Assembly (NCBI RefSeq): GCF_030159255.1
Contig: NZ_BSCT01000009.1
Coordinates: 1 to 64,000, forward strand
Source: Bradyrhizobium sp. SSBR45G
GTDB lineage: Bacteria > Pseudomonadota > Alphaproteobacteria > Rhizobiales > Xanthobacteraceae
DNA length: 64,000 nucleotides
Reading direction: 5' to 3'
Both the position numbers and the translations under genes were made by a program. Position 1 is the stretch's first letter. Each line of letters starts with the position of its first letter. The notes under the pieces are model-generated. The model saw nothing but the letters and a program-made list of their open reading frames with translations, ran no database searches and was not told the DNA's origin. Below, in pieces: positions 54,557 through 63,120 of this stretch.

Positions 54557-55183
54557 ATGGTCAAGCGGACGGGACAGGCAAAAGGGTTGGCGGTGGTCGC
54601 CTTCCTGATGGCGATGGGCGCAGGGGCGCATGCCGGCGATGACCGGGTGCTCTATGCGAGCCTTGGCGACACCACGCGGGCCCCGATCGGCTGGATCGAG
54701 TTCTGCACGGAGACACCTGAGGAATGCCGCGGCGGTGCGTCGCAGCCCCGCGACATCGTGCTGTCCCAGACGGCGTGGCGGGACCTGCTAAAGGTGAACC
54801 GCTGGGTCAACGAGAACGTCAAGCCCATCACCGACATGGACCATTGGGGCGTGGTCGAGAAATGGTCGCTGCCGTCCGACGGCTACGGCGACTGCGAGGA
54901 CTACGTGCTGCTGAAGCGCAAGCTTCTGATCGATGCCGGCTGGCCCCGCGAGGCGCTGCTGATCACGGTGGTGCGCGACAAGAAGGGTGAAGGACACGCC
55001 GTCCTCACCGTGAAGACCGACAAGGGCGAATACGTGCTCGACAATCAGAACGAGAACGTCGTCGCCTGGACCGAGACCGGCTACCGCTTCGTCAAGCGGC
55101 AGTCGCAGAGCGACCCCAACGTCTGGGTCTCGCTCGGCGACGGTCGCCCGGCAGTGGCCACCGCCAGCGCCCGAGAGCGCTAA
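54557..55183 (+). CDS. Secreted transglutaminase-like cysteine peptidase (BTLCP)
   Basis: The 208-residue product has a signal peptide (LAVVAFLMAMGAGAHAG) and the BTLCP catalytic set: DGYGDCEDYVLLKR (C113), GEGHAVLTVKT (H147) and YVLDNQNENV (D162). In Pseudomonas, family member LapG cleaves the adhesin LapA under c-di-GMP control. Here the tandem PilZ gene is the immediate upstream neighbour, which is suggestive only. ATG at 54557. A hairpin with a CU-rich loop and a terminator follow. Confidence 0.9.
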   Translation: MVKRTGQAKGLAVVAFLMAMGAGAHAGDDRVLYASLGDTTRAPIGWIEFCTETPEECRGGASQPRDIVLSQTAWRDLLKVNRWVNENVKPITDMDHWGVVEKWSLPSDGYGDCEDYVLLKRKLLIDAGWPREALLITVVRDKKGEGHAVLTVKTDKGEYVLDNQNENVVAWTETGYRFVKRQSQSDPNVWVSLGDGRPAVATASARER

Positions 55184-55220
55184 AGCGCAAGCGAGGCAAC
55201 GACAGAATTCGAGTTACGCG

Positions 55221-55260
55221 ACCCGGTCACATCCCCACCCCTCCCCGTCCCAGACCGGTT
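55221..55260 (+). ncRNA. Hairpin with CU-rich loop, possible 3'UTR small RNA
   Basis: CCGGTC (55223-55228) pairs with GACCGG (55253-55258), presenting a 24-nt loop rich in C and U (ACATCCCCACCCCTCCCC...). A strong terminator follows directly. This architecture resembles anti-Shine-Dalgarno small RNAs of alphaproteobacteria, but expression is unknown. Confidence 0.35.
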
Positions 55261-55265
55261 CGCGC

Positions 55266-55303
55266 GCGGCCAGGCCTCCCCCAAGGCCTGGCCGCACTTT
55301 TTT
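55266..55303 (+). terminator. Strong rho-independent terminator
   Basis: GCGGCCAGGCCT/AGGCCTGGCCGC is a perfect 12-bp stem with a CCCCCA loop, then AC and six Ts. Confidence 0.92.
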
Positions 55304-56085
55304 AGAGGTGGCTCGAAAAAACGGCGCGATTTCAACGGGCTCTAACGACAGCCGGAAACCACATCGATAACGTCTCACGACGGAACGAGACCGGCCGAGA
55401 CGGGGAAAATCCGGGGAATCTGTCATGCCATTGCCGCGGCCAACGGCGTCCCCGATGGTGCTCCGCATGAGCAAATGCCCCTTTCAGCCTCTGTCGCCTG
55501 CGTCCCACGGGCATCGGCGGCGCCGAGAGCTGCCGTTTGTCCGAACGCGCCTCAAATGTGTTCAACTGTCGAAACCCTTCCAGGCTGAATACGAGGGTTG
55601 ATTCCCTTCACCCGTTCCAAAGCCGCTCCATTGCGTTGACGCGGGAGTCGTATTCATTCGGACCAATGGGCTGCTCGGGATGCGCCGATGCTTGTTTTCC
55701 GGTCGGCTGTTTCGCGCATCCCACAATGCCGAGCGAAATCGGCCGCCCGCCCGGTGAAAACCGAGAAACTGTGCGACACGCGATCATTGTGCTTGTCAGC
55801 GCCCGCAATGTCACGCTGCTTGGGTTTGCCACCTCGGCGGAGCGCCCTAAGGCTCTGGCGTCGCGAGGTCCAAAATTCTTCCTGACCTGGCCCAAGGATT
55901 CCGCCGTTCCGTGCGTCTCAATGGGTGAATGCCGGGAAAATCCCTTTCCCAGTGTCCGGTGTGTGGGTGGAACGACCATGGCAGGGATAGGGCACATGCG
56001 AGCGCGGTCCTGGACGGGACTGGCCGAGGGGCCGGGTGACGGTCCCGATTGTCCTGCTCGATCCTGTCGGCGTTGAGGAAAGGAC
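55304..56085. other. 780-bp spacer upstream of the ECF operon, unexplained
   Basis: Open frames exist on both strands (for example 55537-56076 plus, 55608-56099 minus) but lack good composition, start signals or recognisable domains. It must contain the promoter of the sigma-VWA operon. I could not identify a gene, repeat or riboswitch. Confidence 0.45.
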
Positions 56086-56676
56086 ATGGGGGGCGTCATT
56101 CAGCGTGTGACAGCAGAGGTGACTGAGCCGTCGGGTGGCGACGCCACGGATGACGACCTCGTCCGTCTGGCCAAGCAGGGCAACCGCGCCGCGTTCGAAG
56201 CCTTGTTGCGGCGTCACTACGACCTCATGCACCGCGTTGCCTGGCGCATGACCGGCTCCCGAACTGACGCGCAGGACATCTGCCAGGATGTCTGCTGCGC
56301 GCTGGTGGAACGGATCGCGTCCTTCAGGGGCGAGGCCAGGTTCACGACCTGGCTGATCGGAATCGTGCGCAACGCCTGTCATGATCACCATCGGCGCCAT
56401 TCGACATTGGCACGCCTGAAAGGCCACCTCGCCGTGCTTGCGGGAATGGCGGCGCTGCCCGATGGCCGGGATCTTTTTCGTCGCAGCTGGCTCGCGAGCG
56501 AGCTGGCGCAGCTGTCGCCGCTGCTGCGCGAGACCGTCGTGCTCGTGGTCGGCGAAGGCATGACACACGCGGAGGCGGCCACGGCCCTCGGTGTCTCCGA
56601 GTCGACGATCTCCGGCCGCATGCACGAGGTGAGGCGACTGGCGAGTCTCGCGAAGGACATCAGCGATGAGTTCTGA
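56086..56676 (+). CDS. ECF-type RNA polymerase sigma factor
   Basis: The 196-residue product has region 2 (VRLAKQGNRAAFEALLRRHY, then DAQDICQDVCCALVERIASF and FTTWLIGIVRNACHDHHRR) and region 4 (HAEAATALGVSESTISGRMH). There is no C-terminal extension. It directs polymerase to a small regulon. Its stop at 56676 overlaps the VWA gene start at 56666 by 11 bp, so they are translationally coupled. No classical zinc anti-sigma gene is next to it. Confidence 0.94.
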   Translation: MGGVIQRVTAEVTEPSGGDATDDDLVRLAKQGNRAAFEALLRRHYDLMHRVAWRMTGSRTDAQDICQDVCCALVERIASFRGEARFTTWLIGIVRNACHDHHRRHSTLARLKGHLAVLAGMAALPDGRDLFRRSWLASELAQLSPLLRETVVLVVGEGMTHAEAATALGVSESTISGRMHEVRRLASLAKDISDEF

Positions 56677-58834
56677 TCACGACATCATGGGTTTGCCCAC
56701 CCCCCCGCCGCCTGCGCCGGACGCGCGTGACGCGGCCGTGCAACAGGCGCTGCTGCACTTCGATCGAAAAAGCACCGGGAACGACCAAGGAATCTCGACC
56801 GACATCCGTCTCATCGAGCGAACCGCCGCGTCCCTGCGGCCGTCACGCGAGAGGCCTGTCATGATTCGAACGCGATATCTCCTGGCTGCCAGCCTGGCCT
56901 GCATTGTTGCCGGATCGGGCGCCTATCTCCATCTCATGCGGCCACCGCAATCGACGCAGTTCGCTCCGCCCGTCGAACAGAAGCTGGCGAACAACGAGGC
57001 CGCTCAGGCCGAGCCGACGGTGCAAGCCAATAAGGAAAGCGAACACCAGGACCGGGCACAAACGCAAATCCAGACCGTCACGCCATCCGCAAAGCCTGCC
57101 CCGGACGCCGCCGCGCATTCGGTTGCGGCGGCGCCGCCGCCCGCCCCGCCGCATGTGGAAGACAGGATCGCCAGCCGTGTGGCTCCGCAGGCGCCTTCCG
57201 CGACGGCGCCTGGCCGGGTGCAGAATCTGCTGCAGCGGGTACCGACACCGCCGTCTTATGCCCGGCGCCGCGCGGACGACCTGATCGATCACGGATCCGT
57301 GCGCGGGTCGCCGCCGGCGGTTGCGCAGCGGATGGCGCCGGCCGAAAGCCTGCTCGCCCCCGCCCAGCGCGAGCGCGTTCCTGTTGCGTCCGAGCCCGGC
57401 GGCCGCGACAAGTTTGCGAATGCGCCGGAAAACCCCTTCCAGATCGCGCGCGATGCACCGGTCTCGACATTCTCCATCGATGTCGATACGGCGTCCTACG
57501 CCTTCGTCCGCGCCCAGCTCAACCGCAATGTCCTACCGCCGCCCGCGTCGGTTCGGACCGAGGAGCTGATCAACTACTTTCCCTACGACTACGAAGCGCC
57601 CGCATCGGCGGACGAGCCGTTCCGGGCCAATGTTGCCGTGTTTCCGAACCCTTGGGCGGAAGGCCGCAAACTCATTCGCATCGGCATCAAGGGCTATGCG
57701 CTGCAGCAGACAAACCGGCCGCACGCGAATCTGGTGTTCCTGATCGATACGTCGGGTTCGATGCAGCCGCTGAACCGGTTGCCGCTGGTGAAGCAGTCGC
57801 TCGCCATGCTCGTGACCCAGTTGCAACCCGAGGACCGCATCGCGATCGTCACCTATGCAGGGAATGCCGGCACGGCGCTTGAATCCACTTCGGTGTCCGA
57901 GAAAGCGAAGATCCTGGCGACGATCGACCGGCTCGAGGCGGGCGGCAGCACGGCAGGCGCCGAAGGCATCAGGCGAGCGTATGCGCTTGCCGAGCAGAAC
58001 TTCGACGCCAACGGCGTCAACCGCGTCATCCTCGCGACCGACGGCGATTTCAATGTCGGGATCACGAACAAGGATGAATTGAAAGGTTTCGTCGAGCGTC
58101 AGCGCGAAAAGGGCATCTTCCTGTCCGTGCTCGGCGTTGGCGTCGGCAATTACAATGACGCGTTGGCCCAGACGCTCGCGCAGAACGGCAACGGCGTCGC
58201 CGCCTACATTGATACGATCAACGAGGCGCGCAAGGTACTCGTCGAAGAGGCAAGTTCGACGCTGTTTCCTATCGGCAAGGATGTGAAGATTCAGATCGAG
58301 TTCAATCCCGCAGCCGTCGCCGAATATCGGCTCATCGGCTACGAGACGCGACTTCTCAATCGTTCCGATTTCACCAACGACAAGGTCGACGCCGGCGACG
58401 TCGGCTCGGGGCAAACCGTGACGGCGCTCTACGACATCGTGCCTGCTGGCGGTCCGCGAACGGTCGACGATCTCAGATACGGGGCGCGGGACGCGGCGAG
58501 CGGCGCGCCCTCCCCGGCCGAATATGCCTTCGTCAAGATCCGCTACAAGCTGCCGCGATCCGATCGAAGCGTGGTGATCAGCACGCCCGTCGATCGCGGC
58601 TCCGAAAGCGCGCGCTTCGAGGAGGCGCCACGCGATGCCCGCTTTGCGACCGGTGTCGCCGCGTTCGGCGAGATTCTGCGGGGTGGAAAGCATACCGGCC
58701 AGTTCGGCTACGACGACGTGCTGCGGATCGCCTCGGCAGCCCGCGGAGACGATCCCTACGCCTATCGCGCCGAGTTCCTTCAGTTGGTGCGCGCGGCCAA
58801 AACCGCGAGCACCATGCAGCCGCTGCGTCCTTGA
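56666..58834 (+). CDS. Membrane-anchored VWA-domain protein (YfbK-like)
   Basis: The 722-residue product has a cytoplasmic N-terminus of about 68 residues, one membrane helix (residues about 70-91), a long Pro/Ala-rich periplasmic linker, a von Willebrand N-terminal region (FSIDVDTASYAFVRAQLNR), a VWA domain with MIDAS DTSGSMQ (D361, S363, S365) and a C-terminal DUF3520-like region. VWA domains bind partners through a metal. The cytoplasmic N-terminus and overlap with the ECF gene suggest a role in controlling that sigma factor, which is inference. ATG at 56666. Confidence 0.93.
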   Translation: MSSDHDIMGLPTPPPPAPDARDAAVQQALLHFDRKSTGNDQGISTDIRLIERTAASLRPSRERPVMIRTRYLLAASLACIVAGSGAYLHLMRPPQSTQFAPPVEQKLANNEAAQAEPTVQANKESEHQDRAQTQIQTVTPSAKPAPDAAAHSVAAAPPPAPPHVEDRIASRVAPQAPSATAPGRVQNLLQRVPTPPSYARRRADDLIDHGSVRGSPPAVAQRMAPAESLLAPAQRERVPVASEPGGRDKFANAPENPFQIARDAPVSTFSIDVDTASYAFVRAQLNRNVLPPPASVRTEELINYFPYDYEAPASADEPFRANVAVFPNPWAEGRKLIRIGIKGYALQQTNRPHANLVFLIDTSGSMQPLNRLPLVKQSLAMLVTQLQPEDRIAIVTYAGNAGTALESTSVSEKAKILATIDRLEAGGSTAGAEGIRRAYALAEQNFDANGVNRVILATDGDFNVGITNKDELKGFVERQREKGIFLSVLGVGVGNYNDALAQTLAQNGNGVAAYIDTINEARKVLVEEASSTLFPIGKDVKIQIEFNPAAVAEYRLIGYETRLLNRSDFTNDKVDAGDVGSGQTVTALYDIVPAGGPRTVDDLRYGARDAASGAPSPAEYAFVKIRYKLPRSDRSVVISTPVDRGSESARFEEAPRDARFATGVAAFGEILRGGKHTGQFGYDDVLRIASAARGDDPYAYRAEFLQLVRAAKTASTMQPLRP

Positions 58835-58878
58835 TGGATGTGCGATTTGCGACGACTGCATCGGTGCGCAATTTGCGA

Positions 58879-58911
58879 CCAGGCCTCCCAAGGCCTGGCC
58901 GCAACTTTTTT
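58879..58911 (+). terminator. Rho-independent terminator of the ECF-VWA operon
   Basis: CCAGGCCT-CCCA-AGGCCTGG, then CCGCAAC and six Ts. It lies 45 bp after the VWA stop and overlaps the start of the 84-bp repeat. Confidence 0.9.
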
Positions 58912-58982
58912 GGCCTTGCTTCGACGATATGTCGCAGGCAGGGCTTGGCGGATCGTCGGCCAACCTTGTTTTCCCTCGACGG
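58899..58982 (+). repeat. 84-bp direct repeat, copy 1
   Basis: CCGCAACTTTTTTGGCCTTG ... CCTTGTTTTCCCTCGACGG. The second copy, in the same orientation, is at 60244-60328. They differ at only a few positions. The T tract makes the start of each copy a terminator tail. Confidence 0.9.
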
Positions 58983-59115
58983 GGACAAGCGACGTGGCGC
59001 GTTCACGACGCAGCCCGAGGGAGACCTGTAGATTCCCTGATCAGCAACTCCATTTTTGGATTCGCTCTTGCAGGCCCCCTGCTACACCACGCGACGTCCG
59101 GAATTTGGAGACGCC

Positions 59116-60159
59116 ATGGACCCCCATTGCACGTCGCGTTCGCCGATGCGCCGCTATCTCGTCGCTATGGTTCTCACCTGTGCGCTCACCACATTCTCGA
59201 TCGGGCTGTTCGGAATCCGATTTGGGGTCTGGTTCAGCCCGGCGATCCTTGCCGATCTGCAGAGCATCCGCCCGGATAGCATCGCACTGCCGTTCGATCT
59301 CCGGTACAATTCCGCCTTCATGCTGCGCCGCGTGGCGGCAATCCAACCCGACATCGTCGCGATCGGATCATCGCGCGCCAGTGGCTTCTCGGCCGCGGCC
59401 TTCGCTCCGCGCCGATTTTACAATCTCTGCTTTACGGCGTGGAGCGTGCAGCAGATCGCCGACGAGCTGAAACGGGTGACGAGCGCCGCGAAACCCAGGA
59501 TCGCCATCGTTACACTCGACTATTTTCTTTTCTCCGATCGGTGGGAGACCTCGAACGCCGATCGCGCCCAGATCCACGGCGAGCCGCTGCGCTACTTCAA
59601 GGCCAGCATCACGCATTGGGTGCACTCCGCATGGCGGGAGCCCTGGATCCTCAGCAACGCCCTTCGGTCCCCTCTGCTCGGGACGCAGGCACTGATCTCG
59701 AAAGAAGGCTTCGGCACCGACGGCGCCTACCGGTTTTCAGACGACCACATCGCGAAAGCCAAGACGCAGCTGAACGCTCAACATCTGGAACGCGCCTTCT
59801 TCGGCGGAGAGGCCATCTCGCCGCACCAGAAAGACGCCCTGGAGCAGCTTGCCGCGCTGGCTCGCAGCAGTGATCTGACCCTGATCGCAATCCAGCTCCC
59901 GATCTTGCACGACGCTGTCGATTTTCTGGACCACGACGCGCGGTACGAACCCTATGCCGGCCTGTGGCGCGATTTCGAAACTGACGCGACGCGCGCATGG
60001 CTCGCGGAGACCGGGATCCACTTTTTCGACCTGGCGCGCTCCGACATCGGCAACGACGCCTCCCATTTCATCGATTCGGTTCACCTGTCGGAGGCCGGCA
60101 TGCGGCGGGTCATGGATGAACTGAACGCCGATCCCGATTTCCGCCGCCTCATCCAATGA
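59116..60159 (+). CDS. SGNH-type hydrolase-like membrane-anchored protein
   Basis: The 347-residue product has one N-terminal membrane helix (residues about 13-33) and a periplasmic domain with IVAIGSSRASGF (block I, S85/S86) and SHFIDSVHLSEAGMRRV (block V, D-x2-H-L). This pattern fits the SGNH/GDSL superfamily, including DltD- and AlgX-like acyl or acetyl transfer proteins. ATG at 59116 has GGAGACGCC upstream. The gene sits between two copies of an 84-bp repeat, so it may be a later insertion. Confidence 0.75.
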   Translation: MDPHCTSRSPMRRYLVAMVLTCALTTFSIGLFGIRFGVWFSPAILADLQSIRPDSIALPFDLRYNSAFMLRRVAAIQPDIVAIGSSRASGFSAAAFAPRRFYNLCFTAWSVQQIADELKRVTSAAKPRIAIVTLDYFLFSDRWETSNADRAQIHGEPLRYFKASITHWVHSAWREPWILSNALRSPLLGTQALISKEGFGTDGAYRFSDDHIAKAKTQLNAQHLERAFFGGEAISPHQKDALEQLAALARSSDLTLIAIQLPILHDAVDFLDHDARYEPYAGLWRDFETDATRAWLAETGIHFFDLARSDIGNDASHFIDSVHLSEAGMRRVMDELNADPDFRRLIQ

Positions 60160-60209
60160 CGGTTCAGGCGGAATCTTCCTCGAGGGCCGTCCGCAAGCCA
60201 GGATCGTCT

Positions 60210-60254
60210 GAGTCCGAGCCCTGGGCTGCCGGACGGCGGCTGGGCGCAACTTTT
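60210..60254 (+). terminator. Imperfect terminator after the SGNH gene
   Basis: A GC-rich imperfect stem (CTGGGCTGCCGG with CGGCGGCTGGG) is followed by GCGCAAC and seven Ts. It merges into the second 84-bp repeat. Confidence 0.6.
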
Positions 60255-60328
60255 TTTGGCCTTGCTTCGACGATATGTCGCAGCCAGGGCTTGGCGGGTC
60301 GTCGGCCAACCTTGTTTTCCCTCGACGG
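60244..60328 (+). repeat. 84-bp direct repeat, copy 2
   Basis: GCGCAACTTTTTTTGGCC to CCTTGTTTTCCCTCGACGG. It matches 58899-58982 with a few substitutions and one extra T, about 1.35 kb downstream of copy 1. Confidence 0.9.
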
Positions 60329-60347
60329 TCGGGTTTAGGTTGTCGGC

Positions 60348-60812
60348 ATGATGATGATCCTGCGAAGTGTGGCGCTCGTGGCCGCGGCCCTGACCCTGGC
60401 GAACTGCTGCATGTCCGGAACGGGCTGTTCCGGCCCGATGGCCTCGGCTGATCCGGCGGCGACCCCCGCCATGGCGGCCGCGACGGCGGCTGCGCCGGCG
60501 ACGGCGGCTGCGCCGAAGGTGGTCATGGCGACGCCGCAGGCGGTGCCCCCTGCCGCCGCCGACTGGGATGGCCGGGTCGCCACCTCCGAGACCGACACCG
60601 ACATGGCGATGGAGCCGGATATCGGCACCTCCCCGCGCAAGGGCACCAAGCGCAAGGGCGACTCGCGCGTCGACGTCATGTCGTCGCAGTCGAGTTCCGG
60701 TTATCGCAGCGGCCGCATGACCTACGAGGAGGAGCAGGCGGCCGACCTTGCCGACGAGGCCCGTCTCAAGCAGAAGCTCACGATCTGCCGGAACTGCAAT
60801 ACGACCCAGTAA
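60348..60812 (+). CDS. Hypothetical lipoprotein, Ala/Pro-rich
   Basis: The 154-residue product starts MMMILRSVALVAAALTLANC, a lipoprotein-like signal with cysteines at positions 20-21 and C27. A low-complexity Ala/Thr/Pro stretch and a charged C-terminus ending LTICRNCNTTQ follow. The C-terminal CRNC pair could bind metal or form a disulfide. No domain recognised. ATG at 60348. Confidence 0.65.
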   Translation: MMMILRSVALVAAALTLANCCMSGTGCSGPMASADPAATPAMAAATAAAPATAAAPKVVMATPQAVPPAAADWDGRVATSETDTDMAMEPDIGTSPRKGTKRKGDSRVDVMSSQSSSGYRSGRMTYEEEQAADLADEARLKQKLTICRNCNTTQ

Positions 60813-61067
60813 GTCCTTGATCGGGCTCGGATTGGCGCCGGTCTCCGCCGGCGGATGATGGCGATACCGCTGCGGCCCGCTGGCCGCAGTTTTTCGGGCT
60901 TGCAGGCCTCGCTTTTGTCCGATTTGCTAATAAAGTCTTGCCGCCGGGATCGGCCCCGCCGGACACGCGTTTTGCTGTCTGGCGACTGCTCCGACTGCAT
61001 GCCTTTTTCGCCGCTCCCTTTTGAGGAACGGCTTCCGAAGCTTTTTTCGATTGTGGGTGGTTTCGTG

Positions 61068-61592
61068 ATGGACCCGGTGACGCGCGACACCAGACGTTAT
61101 CTCGATAAGTCCGGCCCCCAGTCCGGCGCGGTCAAGACCTCGCAGCCGATCGCGCTCGCCGCCGCGACGCTGCTGGTGCTGGTCGCCGGCATCGGCGGCA
61201 TCATGCTGTGGCGCGCCTATGGCGGATCGCCCGTCGAGGCCGAGCGCGGCGCGGTGACCCGGCAGTTGCAGGCCAGGACGGTGCAGGCCTCAGAGCAGCT
61301 GGTGGAAAAGACCAAGGGCCTGGAGGCGACCCAACAGGAATCCATCGACCAGCTGCAGATGATGCAGGAGCAGCTGCAGAGCATGCGCCGCCTGCTCGCC
61401 GCTCAGCAGGCCGACACCAAGCGCCTGTCCGACCAGGTCTCGACCCTGAAGGACTCCATCGACGGCCTGCGGCAGTCGTTTGCCAGCACGCAAGCCTCGG
61501 AGCAGGCTTCAGCGCCGGCGCGCAATCGCAGCATCCGGGCTCGTGCCCATGCAAGCCGAAGCGGACACCGCCATCGCCGAAGCCGCGGCTAG
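61068..61592 (+). CDS. Single-pass membrane protein with coiled coil
   Basis: The 174-residue product has a short cytoplasmic start, one membrane helix (IALAAATLLVLVAGIGGIML) and a coiled coil (about residues 62-135) with ASEQLVEKTKGLEATQQESI and QLQSMRRLLAAQQADTKRLS. The last 25 residues are very Arg-rich; the adjacent frame over the same stretch looks more protein-like, so a frameshift near 61510 is possible. Role unknown. ATG at 61068. Confidence 0.7.
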   Translation: MDPVTRDTRRYLDKSGPQSGAVKTSQPIALAAATLLVLVAGIGGIMLWRAYGGSPVEAERGAVTRQLQARTVQASEQLVEKTKGLEATQQESIDQLQMMQEQLQSMRRLLAAQQADTKRLSDQVSTLKDSIDGLRQSFASTQASEQASAPARNRSIRARAHASRSGHRHRRSRG

Positions 61593-61953
61593 CTCGGACG
61601 AACGGCTCCAACCTGTAGAACTGCTGCCGAATTTTCCCGGAGCCTTGTGAAGTGCTTCACAGAGCAAGCGGCGGAATCGGGCCATCTTGCGATGACCGGA
61701 TGGCGAGCCAATTTCAGGATGGCGCAGGGCCAATTTCAATATCCGGGGCTGGCAAGGTCGTTGGCGCCATACTGCGCCGACGACCTTGTTCTTTGTAGTT
61801 GCCCCCTGATCGCAAGCCGTCGTGGACAAGGACTTTGTGGACAAGCCCCGGACGGAGATGCGGGGCCGGACCAGTCCTCTCCGGCTGGTGACTTGCTTTT
61901 CACCCGGACTTCTCGGCTCAATGCGCGCCCCCACCTCTCCAGAGGAGCCGCTC
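61593..61953. other. Spacer with one terminator-like hairpin
   Basis: This 361-bp spacer contains the hairpin at 61753-61788 and nothing else I can assign, apart from a possible alternative C-terminus of the preceding gene that extends to about 61650. Confidence 0.45.
61753..61788 (+). terminator. Possible terminator hairpin
   Basis: CAAGGTCGTTGGCGC and GCGCCGACGACCTTG form a 15-bp stem with one G-U pair and a CATACT loop, followed by the weak T tract TTCTTTG. Confidence 0.55.
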
Positions 61954-62841
61954 ATGTCTGCCGAATCTGAACTGACGTCCGATGTCATCGGACTGACCAA
62001 GGTCGCTCCGTTCTCCCGCCGCGGCTTCATGACCGCGTCCGCCGCAGTGACGGCCGGCTACACCTTGGCCGCGGGCCCGGTCCGCGCCGAGGTCATCACG
62101 ACAGACACCAGCGGGCTCAATGCCGGCGACGCCAAGGTCAAGGTCGCCGACGGCGAGATGCCGGTCTATTTCGCAAGGCCCGCCAGCGCCAGCAATCCGC
62201 CGGTCGTGCTGGTCGCGATGGAGATCTTTGGTCTGCACCAGTACATCAAGGATGTGACCCGCCGTCTCGCCAAGCTCGGCGTGCTCGCGGTCGCGCCGGA
62301 CTACTATTTCCGCAAGGGCACCGACCTCACCAAGATCACCGAAATCAAGGACCTGCTGCCGATCGTGAATGCGAAGCCTGATGCGGAATTGCTGTCGGAT
62401 CTCGATGCCACAGTGGCCTGGGCCAAGTCACAGGGCGGCGACACCTCGCGCCTCGGCATCATCGGCTTCTGCCGTGGTGGCCGCACGGTGTGGGAATATG
62501 CCGCCCACAATGCCGGATTGAAGGCGGGCGTCGCCTTCTACGGCCCGCTGATCGATACGCCCAATCCGGTCTGGCCGAAGAGCCCGACGCAGCTGGCACC
62601 CGAGATGAAAGCGCCCGTGCTCGGGCTCTATGGCGAGGCCGACACCGGCATCCCCGTGGCCAGCGTCGAGGCGATGAAGGCGGCGCTCGCCGAGAACAAG
62701 AAGACCGCCGAGTTCAAGATCTATCCCGGAGCGCCGCACGGCTTCCACGCCGACTATCGCCCGAGCTATCGCAAGGAGGCCGCCGAGGATGCCTGGGCGC
62801 AGATGCAGGCGTGGTTCAAGACATACGGCGTGCTGAGCTGA
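61954..62841 (+). CDS. Tat-exported dienelactone hydrolase-family protein
   Basis: The 295-residue product has a twin-arginine signal (SRRGFM at residues 21-26, then TASAAVTAGYTLAAGPVRA). The dienelactone hydrolase fold follows with GFCRGGRT (C173), YGEADTGIP (D230) and APHGFHADY (H262). Classical dienelactone hydrolase opens a lactone in chloroaromatic degradation; the family is broad and the substrate here is unknown. ATG at 61954 follows AGAGGAG. Confidence 0.92.
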   Translation: MSAESELTSDVIGLTKVAPFSRRGFMTASAAVTAGYTLAAGPVRAEVITTDTSGLNAGDAKVKVADGEMPVYFARPASASNPPVVLVAMEIFGLHQYIKDVTRRLAKLGVLAVAPDYYFRKGTDLTKITEIKDLLPIVNAKPDAELLSDLDATVAWAKSQGGDTSRLGIIGFCRGGRTVWEYAAHNAGLKAGVAFYGPLIDTPNPVWPKSPTQLAPEMKAPVLGLYGEADTGIPVASVEAMKAALAENKKTAEFKIYPGAPHGFHADYRPSYRKEAAEDAWAQMQAWFKTYGVLS

Positions 62842-62923
62842 AAGCGCTGCGGCCTCGGGTCCGCAAAAGCGAACGCCGTCAGGCGACAGCGTGCCCACCG
62901 TCGTTGAGCAAGCCACGTAGCGC

Positions 62924-62953
62924 AGCCCGGATGTGCGCAGCGACATCCGGGTT
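62924..62953. repeat. Family C short palindrome
   Basis: AGCCCGGATG-TGCGCAGCGA-CATCCGGGTT, after the dienelactone hydrolase gene. Confidence 0.7.
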
Positions 62954-63120
62954 CTCCGACGCGCATGCGACCCCGCACGTCGCTACAGCCGACGCGCGCA
63001 GCGGCTGTCGCTCATGCGGCGACGGGCCCCGCCGCTAGAAGCCAACTGGCCGCTGTCGCCTCGGCCCGCTGGGCTTGGCCGACAGCTTGCCCACCCGGAC
63101 CGACGACGATGCGCGGGGGA

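Noticed and set aside
55537..56076. 179-residue plus frame before the ECF gene, and the 163-residue minus frame opposite
   Set aside because: Neither has a good start signal, a signal peptide or recognisable domain; composition suggests non-coding DNA.
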